This document shows positions 25,801 to 37,800 of a stretch of DNA of 64,000 bases, in pieces; within the stretch, counting starts at the first letter, position 1, and each line of letters starts with the position of its first letter. The stretch comes from Argopecten irradians. Its lineage: Eukaryota; Mollusca; Bivalvia; Pectinida; Pectinidae. The notes beneath the pieces are model-generated. The model made no database searches. It saw only the letters and a program-made list of their open reading frames with translations, and was not told the origin of the DNA. The translations under genes and the position numbers were made by a program. The DNA is taken from the NCBI RefSeq assembly GCF_041381155.1, contig NC_091134.1, positions 41,933,338 to 41,997,337 of the forward strand, in the 5' to 3' direction.

Positions 25801-28800
25801 TCTAACAGAATTGATCCGATAGCGATATTTATATATATAATTATGTACCATTGTTTTTTATATAATAAAGGGAAAACATGTGTTACCCTGTTTCTTTGCA
25901 ACGACGTTTTTTACACTTTCTTCGAATTCAGGCATTTCAGTCGACGTCATCAGCTATGGACAAAAATTCGACTTGTATCGGGTTCATCTTTTAACATACA
26001 TAATGTACATGTTATATTGATATTAAGAAAAATCATTATCATTATGACGTCACAATTTTATTTCAGCAAACACGGAAGATAGTAGTTAAAATGGCTTTTT
26101 CGGTCTTGACCGTAATGAATTGTTTATCCATTATAAATGGAAAATCGCTCGAGTTTTCATTATAGAATTCTTATCTAATGTCAATATAAGAATCAAACTC
26201 CGTTTAAGTGGCAACTATAGGAGTTAGAATGCCAACTGAATAACTACAAACCAAACTGAAAGTACCGTTTCACACTCCCATAATGGTAAATATCACATTT
26301 AAACTGAAAATTACAATACAATTACCTTTTCAACGTCATCTCCTCTTTCGAGAAGCAGAGCTACTAAATCACTTCGACCATTCATCGCAGCTTTCAGCAA
26401 AGCACTGGACTAGAAAAGTGAAAGTATTGATTCGTGAAAGCTATTGTTCTGTCACTGTTCCATGGTTATTTGTTTTTTTGATAAATCATTTAAGGATTTT
26501 TCACGTTTAAGAAATTTTGATGAGCAATAAATACTTTTCCTCCTTGCATATTATTGATTTATAATAACACCGGAATAACGCCATGCTTACGATATCGAAA
26601 ATCTCGTATGGCAGTGTCGTCTTTTTCTTGGCTCATGGCAAAGGTATCGATGTAAAGTTATTCTTGGATGTGTAATTATTTTTTTTTAGTATTTTCATAT
26701 TGTTTCAGTGATATTACACACTGAATAGATTATTTGTACTGTTTGCGAATGCGGTTTACCGCGGTAGTAAAAAGAAGTACACTCTCATTCGGTTTAGTTA
26801 ATAATTCGTTTCTTCCGCATCAAAGAAGCGTCTCGCTTCAAGCGAAACAAAATAAATAACTGGAATTTGCTTTCGTTTTGAATGTCAAAATGGTTGAAGT
26901 ATAAACAAAATACACTGTTAATGGTAAGTGTCTTACAATACAAGTTTTATTTTAGTGCTCGACACAAAAAGCCGAGATGGCACGACAAAGCCTCATTATC
27001 TCGGCTTTCCTAAGTCTCGCCTCAAAATAAACCTTGTAGTGTAAGATACTTCCCATGTATTCTCTTTTTAATATGCATGACGTGCAAAACAAGAATGGAA
27101 AAGGCATCTGTTGATAAGTGAAGATAATGAAGGCTTCTTTATAAGTTATTTATATTGATAGTTTTCTAATATGGCTACATACATGTTTTAAGAAAACATA
27201 TGCTAAATTACTACCCCAAATGTTAAATATTCAAATATATTACTATTATATTTTTACGAGGTTTCAGTTGGAGAAACTTCACAGACTGTTCACAGATACT
27301 CAAATTTTACCTACTTATTTTTAATATTACTATTACTGTACGTACGGATGTGAGTGACAGTATATAGCCAACATCACCTTCCCAATTTGGTTGTGTAACT
27401 TAAAACATATATCAAACAACATCGCGACGCAATCATTCTCAATCATTGTCAATTAACAATTTCGGAAGAATTTTGATTGATTAGGGTTACTTCCCTTCAT
27501 GTCACTCTGTAATAGTACTGACCGAATGAAACGAAGGGAAGTAACTCTGATATAACAGAAACTCTATAAAGATACTTACTGATTTGATGTCAGCACCTTT
27601 ATCCAGCAGTTGCCTCACAATATTTATGTTACCTCCTCCTGCGGCTGCTTCAAGAGGATCCCCCTCAAATGGAAAATATATAACATATCTTGGCAAATAT
27701 GATCTGACAAATTCACTATTCCGAAAGTTGTTTTATAATACAGATCTTTATTCATAAGACTGTTCCTCATACAGCTATTTATCAAGTATGCTACAGGTTT
27801 ATCTGTGGCTTTTAATGACTTCAATTATTTCAACTGCTTATTTCTATAAAACGTGTGGCTTTCAAAAGATTTCTCTAGAAAAATATGCCAAAGTTTTCGT
27901 AAAGTTATGACAAATTTAGCTCCCTGTTGTAATATTTCCCTAGAGACAAATAAAAAGTTATTGAACATAGAGACAATTCAGCAGAATTGTTCCCATGTGG
28001 ATAGATCAAATTTACCTTGTTTCGGTCTGCCTCTTGCTCTAAAAGCAGTGTTACAATGTATGCATGGCCAAGCATTGCTCCCGCTACCAATACACCACCC
28101 TTTAACCCAAGTATTTATTAAAATGTATCTTTTTTTTAACATTTTATATCCTATAAAATCTGAAATCAATATGAATAATTGTCAGCAAAATTCTGGCATC
28201 TATGTTCACCATAAATGTCGTACTAACATATTTTAAGGGGAAGAGAGAAGACATCAATTAAGATAGATTTATGCGACTGAAGAGAGAAATTTGAGATGTC
28301 AAAGGTATGGCAAGGTTTATTATTGATTCTGTTATGGCCTAGAATAACAGAAATGAGAAACCAGCAGCTAAATTCAAAACACAATTTAATTACATATACA
28401 ATATTATACAGAGACGGTTTACAATATCTAAAGTAATTGGTGGTTGTACAAGAGTAATACGATGATTTAAAGTGTTACTTATCTGTATGCGAATGTCCTG
28501 GTATAACCCTTGATCCTTCCAGGTTTCAAATTAACAATAATCACAAATCCACAAGGAAAATGAATGTCCACAGATGATTTGTCAAGTTCCAGGCAATATA
28601 AATAAATCCACACAAAGTGTTGTAATAATCCACAGATAAAGTCACAATAGCTCTCCCAATAGAATCTTATATGGCACTGTACAATTCTTGATATGTCTCA
28701 TTACAGGTCTCATTACAGTTCTGATTAGCCTTGGAGAGCTGGAGTATATATAACTAAACCCTAATTCAAGAATATTTGAGAAATTTCTACTTCTGGAAAT

Positions 28801-31800
28801 ATCTAACTAAAAACAGTAAACAAATAAACACACAGAACTTTCTGGAAATAGATCGTTCTAGATCTCTACTTATAATCAATATGTTTACAAACATATTTGT
28901 TTATACATGATAATATTCTAGAAAGTTCTATAACCTAGATTAATGATATGACCTTCATAGGATGTATTGATAATAAAGCTATAGGAGTTATCTCCTTTAT
29001 CTCATAACTACATGTATTTAGTGTCATACATAACACACCCCTCCTTAAGGAAAAGAAAGTTTTCTTGAAATTGTCTTTCCCTTTGATATGTTTGATGTCA
29101 AGATTGTACTCTTGCAAAGTCAAACTCCACCTGAGAATTCTTTGATTTTGTTTTTCATTTTCCCAATGAAAGTCAAAGGGTTATGGTCGGTGAAGACCAA
29201 CACAGGCACAACTGTAGTGCAGAGATATACATCAAATTGGTTCAAGGCCAAAATCAACGCTAAACATTCTTTCTCAATGGCGGAATAATTTCTCTGGTGT
29301 TTGTCAATTTTTTTCGAGAAATAACAAATTGGATGGTCAATTTGTTCAGAACCTTCTTGCATCAAAACAGCACCAACACCTACATCGCTGGCGTCAACAA
29401 ACAGTTTAAACTGTTTATTAAAATCTGGAGCAGTCAGAACTGGTGAGTTTGATAGTGTGGCTTTCAATTTCTCAAAGGCAGACTTACATTCGTCTGACCA
29501 GACAAATTTGACATTTTTCTTTAACAAAGCAGTAAGTGGAGCTGCTATAACATATTGACAAAATTTTCTGTAGTATCCAGCCATAGCAAGAAATCTCATC
29601 AGCTCTCTCTTGCCTCCAGGAGTTGGAAAATCTATAATTGATTCTACTTTGGCCTGAACAGGTTTAACCTGCCCCTCTCCTACAACATGGCCTAAAAATT
29701 CAACAGTTGCATGACAAAATTCACATTTCAATAAGTTTACAGTCAATTTCATGGTAGTGAGTCTTTCGAAGAATTCACGAATCCTGCGTAGATGGTCTTC
29801 CCACGTGTCGTGGTAGTTGATGACGTCATCAATGTATCCATCGCAGCCTTCAAGGTCTGATATCACGCTGTTAAGAAGACGTTGAAATGTTGCCGGGGCA
29901 TTCTTTATACCAAACGGTATAACTTTGTACTGGTACAAACCTTGAGAGGTTACAAATGCCAACACTTCTTTGGCTCTTTCTGTTAAAGGCACCTGCCAAT
30001 ATCCTTTCAACAGGTCAAACGTGCTTACATATTTGGCTTTGCCAACTTTGTCAATACACGAGTCAATCCTTGGAATTGGATAAGAGTCTGTTTTACTGAC
30101 AGAGTTTACTTTTCTGAAGTCAGTACAGAACTGGTATGTCTTATCTGGCTTTGGTACCAGAACACATGGAGAACTCCATTCACTTTTGCTTGGTTCAATA
30201 ATATCATTGTCCAACATGTATTGAATTTCTTTCTTTAAATGCTCTTCTTTCAAAGGATTGACACGGTAAGGATGTTTCTTGACAGGTGGCGCATCGCCTA
30301 CATCCACGTCATGATAGATAGCATCTGTTTTGCCTGGTGTATCCGGAAACAAATGTTTATACTCAAGTATTAAATCTTTCAGTTCATTGCGTTTCTTTTC
30401 TGTTAGATGACATAGTTTCTTGTCCAAGTTCGCGAGCACATCCTAGTTCCGTAACTTAACACCACAGTCTAAACCTGTATCTTGTACACCACCATCTAAG
30501 TCTAATTTACAAATATCAGCTGTACTTTCAGTTTGTGATGGTACTGAGGCCAAAGTAGCAACAGGTTGAGAGGTCTTGCTCTCTTCTCTATCTACATATT
30601 TCTTAAGCATATTAACATGACATAATTGAGTTTTCTTGCGCCTTCCTGGAGTTTGTACAATGTAGTTAACATCATCGACCTTTTTCTCAACAACATAAGG
30701 TCCAAAATATCTAGCTTGCAAATGCTGTCCCGGTATTGGTAATAGAGCCAAAATTTTGTCACCAATTTTTCTTCATTTTGGTTTGAGCAACGGCCAAATT
30801 TTCTTTTGCCAATTCACATGCCCTTGTCAACCTTTGCTTAAAATTAGACACATACTCTAAGAGATTCACTTTAGAATCTTCGTCCAAAATTTTGTCTTTC
30901 AAAATTTTCAAAGGACCACGTACAGTGTGTCCAAACACAAGTTCAAAGGGACTGAAGCCAAGAGATTCTTGTACAGATTCTCTAACGCCAAACAACAACA
31001 TGTGTATACCTTCGTCCCAATCTCTTTTGTTTTCAAAACAATATGATCTCATCATATTCTTCATTGTCTGATGAAAACGTTCTAAAGCACCCTGAGACTC
31101 TGGATGATAAGCACTAGACTTATACTGCTTGATCTGGAGCTGGTACATGACTTGTTGAAAAATACCAGACATGAAATTCGAACCTTGGTCCGATTGGACA
31201 GCTTTTGGAAGACCAACCAGTGTAAAGAATTTAACCAAAGCCTTGACTATGTTAGGGGCCTTAATATTCCTGAGTGGAATGGCTTCAGGGAAGCGTGTGG
31301 AAGCACACATTATAGTTAAAAGATACTCATTCCTAGACTTAATTTTGGGTAGAGGACTTACACAGTCTATAATAACTCTACTAAATGGTTCCTCAAATGC
31401 TGGAATGGGATGCAAAGGTGCAACAGGGATTTTCTGATTAGGTTTCCCTACCACCTGACAAGTATGACAAGACCTACAAAAATCAGCCACATCCCGTTTC
31501 AACTTTGGCCAAAAGAAGTGATCTAAGATCCTGTTATAAGTCTTGGTCACACCTAAATGCCCTGCCATAGGTACATCATGAGACAAACTCGGGATATCTT
31601 GCCTATACCTCGGTGGGACAACTATTTGATTGACAACCTTCCAGTCTTCTTCAGGAGACACATCAGGGGGGCGCCACTTGCGCATCAACACGCCTGACCT
31701 ACGGAAGTAACAAACCGGGACTTTCTCCGCCTCCTCCTCACTCAAAGCCCGATTACACAGTAAGGAGATTTCAGGATCTTTTTCCTGTTCTACTATAAGC

Positions 31801-34800
31801 TCCTCTCTAGACAAAGATGATTTACTCATCATGTAAGACAAAGAAGTACCCTTGTTAGGAACAACTCCATCACTATCAAAGTCTACAGAATTGCTCAAAA
31901 TATCACTCTTGCCCCCGATATCCTCTATATCATGAGCCAAGAAAGTATCACCTAACCCTGGACTATAATGATCCTCAACTACTGCAACATCAGAAACCTT
32001 CTTACTCATTGAACGAGTTACAGCACAGGAAGGGAAAATACCAGGAAATTCCTGTTGAATAGTCTCAGCATCACCTGTTTTATCTGGAATACCGGACACT
32101 AAGGGATCTACTCTAACTTTCTCTCAAGCCAAGTCATTGCCTAAAATGAGCGACACGCCCTATATGGGAAGTTGCGGTCTAACACCAATGGTGACAGGCC
32201 CAGTTACTAAGTCTGGCTTTAAATAAACACAATGGAGAGGCACATTAACAAAACCTAACTCTACACCTTGAAGCAAAACACTACTACCACACGAGGTCTC
32301 CTCAGACAAAGGCACTACGCCATCTAATATTAAAGAATGAGAAGCCCCAGTATCTCTCAAAATCTTCACAGGTTTCAAGTTGGTAATATCACTAGTAAGC
32401 GAAACAAAACCTTCAGAAATGAAGGGAGAGTACTTCTCCAAGACGCTATCAGACTCTGAGCTCTTAATCTCAACAGACACTTTAGAATTTTCCACAATAT
32501 CACTAAGTTTCTGACTAGGCTTTGACATAGCTAACACAGAAGGAACTGACTGTTTACGCCTTTGCTCCTTACGCTGGAGAGAATAACATTCAGACATAAT
32601 ATGTCCTACTTTCTTGCAGTAATTACAAACAGGACCAGAAGGAGACCCCACACCTGCCCTATGATCTGTTTTAGAATCAGACTTAGTCTTATCACCTACA
32701 TTAGGTTTGTCGTTAGAAGGGCCACTAAAGGTTGGGTTCCTAGACTGACCAAATTTACTAGTACCTGTGGTACTGTTTTTGTCCTGAGAACTGTTTTTAA
32801 CAAATGAGCCTTTGTGGGTGAGAGCGTAATCATCAGCCATTGTAGCTGCTTCACTAAGTGTTTCAACTTTTCTCTCATCTAAGTGAGTTTTTATGTTTAT
32901 GTGGACACAACGTTTAAACTCCTCTATCAACAATAATTGCCTCAATTTACCGAAATCCTCATCAATTTCTTTAGAATCACACCACCTATTAAATAATTGT
33001 TCTTTTTCTCTGGCAAATTCTACATGAGTTTGTTCATCTCTCTTTCTCGAGTTTCGAAATTTCTGGCGGTAAGCCTCAGGAACTAACTCATAAGCTTTCA
33101 AAATAGCTTTCTTGACTACTTGGTAATTTGAAATGTCATCATCAGATAAAGAAGAATAAATGTCTCTAGCTTTAACAATCAAGACACTCTGGAGAAGCAT
33201 TGTAAGCTTATCTTCAGGCCATTTCATACTATCAGCTATTTTCTCAAAATGCAGAAAATACTTGTCAACTTCTTTCTCTTGAAAAGGAGGAACTAACCTA
33301 ATGTTTCTACTGACATCAAAACCTCTGTTTCCTTGTAAACCCCTAAAAGTTAGATTACTTTAACTGTCTTGAGAAGCTAGTTCTAATTCTTTAATTCTAA
33401 GTTCTGTTTCAGCTTTAATTTTCTGCCTCTCTAGCTCTAACATCTGATCTCTCTCAATCTCTTTTTCTCTTAACTCTCCGTCTTTGTCTATTTCTTTTTC
33501 TCTTAACTCCTTTTCTATTTCTCTTCCTCTCATTTCTTTCTCTATTTGTTTCATTTTCATTTTATGTTCAAGTTCCATTTGTCTAATTTCTGAAGTGACT
33601 GTTTCCTCTATATTATCTAATGCACTAGAGTCAAATTTGCCATTGTCAACAAAATATCTTATAATTACATTCCGAATTTCAGCTTTCCTCAAATTAGTTT
33701 TGATAGCTAGGCCTAAATGTTTACTCAATAACAGTAAATCCTTCTTATTAACTTGCAAAAGAACTTCCAGGGATGGCACTTTAACAAACTGCTCTACCTG
33801 CATAGTAGTCATGTTTATCTAGCTGTTGGTTTCAAATGTAAACTCCCAGTTTTTACACAAATTTTGAAAACTTCTTAATTAATTTTTCAAAGTTAGACTT
33901 CACAAATTAAAATATCGATCCCGGACGAGCCCCCAATTCTGTTATGACCTAGAATAACAGAAATGAGAAACCAGCAGCTAAATTAAAAATACAATTTAAT
34001 TATATATACAATATTATACAGATATGGTTTACAATATCTAAAGTAATTGGTGGTGGTACAAGAGTAATACGATGATTTAAAGTGTTACTTATCTGTATGC
34101 GAATGTCCTGGCATAACCCTTGATCCTTCCAGGTTTCAAATTAACAATAATCACAAATCCACAAGGAAAATGAATGTCCACAGATGATTTGTAAAGTTCC
34201 AGGCAATATGAATAAATCCACACAAAGTGTTGTAATAATCCACAGATAAAGTCACAATAGCTCTCCCAATAGAATCTTATATGGCACTGTACAATTCTTG
34301 ATATGTCTCATTACAGGTCTCATTACAGTTCTGATTAGCCTTGGACAGCTGGAGTATATATAGCTAAACCCTAATTCAAGAATATTTGAGAAATTTCTAC
34401 TTCTAGAAATATCTAACTAAAAACAGTAAACAAATAAACACACAGAACTTTCTGGAAATAGATCGTTCTAGATCTCTACTTATAATCAACATGTTTACAA
34501 ACATATTTGTTTATACATGATAATATTCTAGAAAGTTCTATAACCTAGATTAATGATATGACCTTTATAGGATGTATTGATAATAAAGCTATAGGAGTTA
34601 TCTCCCTTATCTCATAACTACATGTATTTAGTGTCATACATAACAATACAAAATGTATGGATTTAAAATTTAAAAAATATGGATAAAATGCAGTTATCAT
34701 AAATAAATGTAGACTATCGACCAAAGGATAATTGAAGCCATAATTAAGATGGCAATACAAAGGTTATATTTACTTATAATTTCGACTTATTTTCAGTTTC

Positions 34801-37800
34801 CTTTACTTATAATTTCGACTTATTTTCAGTTTCCTCGAATAACAAATTTATTTTACGGCCTTTAAGAATTTTTCGGGAAAGTGTTATTTTGCGATAGCCA
34901 GTGTTCAATGTAGAGAGCGCTACTTTGCGCATGTGAAAGATACATGTAGTTCTGTATCAAGATATACTGACCTTATTTGGATCTGCCCCTTGGCTCAATA
35001 ACAGATTAACCATCTCCATATCTCCAAACACCGTTGCTGCTGCCAAAGCATTCCCCTGAAACAAAAGCATTTGTATAAGAGAGCTTTACAAGATATTTCT
35101 TAAGAATTTAAATTTATATACGCCATTTGCAAGTTATATGCAAAATATAGTATTTATGTTAAACGAAATATATAACTGACCTTAATTGGGTCTGCACCTT
35201 TCTCCAATAATAGTTGAACAATGTCTGCATTGCTTTTCCATGCTGTCTTTGACAAAGGATCCCCCTGATAACATATCATAATCAATGTAATCAAACAATA
35301 TATCCGTGATTCGTGAGAATGAAAATTACGTCACACATAACTTAAATTAAATAAATTTGCTTTCTATTTGTTTAACATATATCAAATTAGATTAAATCTT
35401 TTATTCCTAATACTTTTATGGTCCAATATGAGGGTTACTCATAGTTCTTTAGTGATTTTGTCACTGGTAGACTTTCTTCTATGATTCCGATGGAAATACA
35501 CATTTGATATCACTCTTTGAGTATAATGAATTTCTTGTAAGAAAAAATTCGTTACCATTTTAAAGTAGACAGCAGTAAATTTGTAATTTGCAACGTAATA
35601 GAATTATGTATACAGCATTTCCACAACTTAATTTTTTCATATCGGCTTCGTTGTCAAGAAGTAGCCTCACTATATTTATATTGTTTTCCTCTGCTGCAGA
35701 CTCCAAAGCATCTCCCTAAAGAGAGGAATGACGACATACAATTATCTACCGATAACAATCTTTGTGCTTAAAACAAGAGGCAGAGGAGATCGGTATCGTC
35801 TATCTGCCAATCGGAATTATCCTGACAAAACCATCCTAATCTGTTACGAAGAAAAATGAATTTTAACGATTGTTTTATGGTGGGTTGAAGTCAATACCTC
35901 AGTTTTCTTATGATTCACAACCATAGGAGGAATAATAATCATTGATAAAATGTAAAATGTTTACGTATGTATCACTTCTTGGATTTATGCATTTTGACAT
36001 TAATTCAAATATTGCTGCACATAACGTGTATGAAAAGATATCTCGGTTAGAACTTACAGCGTTAATGGATGCTCATTTATCAAGAAGAAGTTCCACTAAC
36101 TCCATATCACCTCTCCGTGCCGCTGCGCTCAGAGGATCCCCCTAGACGAAGGGAATGTTAACATTTATTTGAAATATCGATACATCACAGCGTAGAACTA
36201 TTAAAAAACCTAAATATACCAATCGTTGGGCCTTTCTAAAACAATCCTCTAAATTTACATAATTTTGATTGACCATAAAAACACGTTATATTTTGGCTTA
36301 AAACAACATTGTAAAACTCGTAACTCACCTTATTGGGGTCTGCCCCCTTTGTTAACAACATCTTCACGATAGTTGTATGACCTTGTAATGCTGCTAGTGT
36401 CAAAACATTGCCCTGAAATTAACGTATGAAAGGATCTTTTTTGGTGAGGTTTCAGTTTTTTGCAATTTTTAAAAAGATATATTTATATATATGTTTATGT
36501 ATGAATTTGCTAAATGAAATAGACTCGTTTGTGTTTGAAGCCGAAAAGTGCAGCCGATTTCAATGCATCAACCTAAAACCACAACAAAAATATTCTACCT
36601 ATCTTTAATCAACCTTTCAACATATGTATTATGTATGATATTGTTTTCTGAAAGAGAGATATTTTCGTTAAAGTTGGTATGTTAAGTTTTAAGCCCTATT
36701 AACAGCCATGGTCATTAAAGGAAGCGCCAGGTTTGATGGCGGAGGAAAACTTGCGTACCAGGAGAAAAAGCACAGACCATTTCTTCTTTAACCTACGTGG
36801 CATCACTCGGGTATGGGTACATCGTACATATTGTACCTGCTTAATTGTATTCTTATGCGATTCGGATTTTTAACGTTGTCAATTAAAATACTTAACAATG
36901 TCATGAATTTTTCAATACTTATGTTTATGTTTCAAAAGGAATATTGAACAGTACACTTATGCCATATTTTGCTTCGTGGTTATGTAACAGAATTGCCCGA
37001 ATTGACTGAATTGCCCCTTTACTATCCTCACTGAATACTATCGAGGGTCAATATCAATAAAAATACTTAAAAGGTGTCGAGTTAAGGTCATATGAAGGTC
37101 AGATTCAATTTCTATTTGAACTCAATCGTCCCTCGGACACAGCCTTACTGTAGCTTATCGCAGCTAGTATTATCGATATCGTGTTTCTGGTTCAAATTGT
37201 GTTTTTGCACGCTTAAAGGAAAATGTCCTTAGACATTTTTTAATAAAACATTAGAGTGGCTGAGGTTAAAAAAAGGTGGATGAAACGAAAAGAAAACATG
37301 TATATCGATAATACTAGAGCATGTAAATAATGCATGGTCTAATGATGTCATTTGCTTATGGTTAATGTTTAATAAGTATAAGTTTTGTAATTGAATAACC
37401 GATTGAGCAAACATATCTGCAATTTATCATTAATCTTGGAAAGGTTTTTTTTGTAATTGTTTTATTTTTGAAGCAAATCATTTATTATTACATGTAAATA
37501 CAATCAAATCACACAAGTTCTTACATTCACTGACACATACATCATAAAATTGAAAAGGTATTTGTTTATCAAATAGAAGACAAACACAAAATTGATATTT
37601 ACCAAGACTTAATTTTAATTAAAAATATCCAATCAATATTCAAAATCAATAACAACCTTCATTATAATACTTAGCCTTCAATGGGAATATTAAACTATAT
37701 TTGAATATATTTTTAACCTAATAGGAATGGCAGATTGGCAAACAAATCTATGGGAGCAAATATTGTGCACCTTCCCTGTACGTAAACTAGATTAAAAAGG

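Larger units (their letters stand above)
28330..34645 (-). mobile_element. Gmr1-like Ty3/Gypsy LTR retrotransposon (gag-PR-IN-RT-RH)
   Basis: Two 706-bp direct LTRs (28330-29035 and 33940-34645) begin TGTTATG and end CATAACA; I count about 16 differences between them. Reading on the - strand: 5' LTR, PBS for tRNA-Pro, gag (33812 onward), protease, integrase, GPY/F module, reverse transcriptase, RNase H, polypurine tract, 3' LTR. Integrase before reverse transcriptase is the order known from the Gmr1 group, unlike ordinary Ty3/Gypsy elements. Coding is broken by in-frame stops at 33360, 32158, about 32117 and 30443 and by frameshifts near 30765 and 29140, so this copy is probably inactive. The flanks (gattc on the left, ataca on the right) do not show a matching 5-bp target duplication. 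It lies in an intron of the Roco gene in sense orientation. Confidence 0.93.

Noticed and set aside
28325..34650. 5-bp target-site duplication around the LTR element
   Set aside because: gattc on the left and ataca on the right do not match, so no target duplication is claimed.
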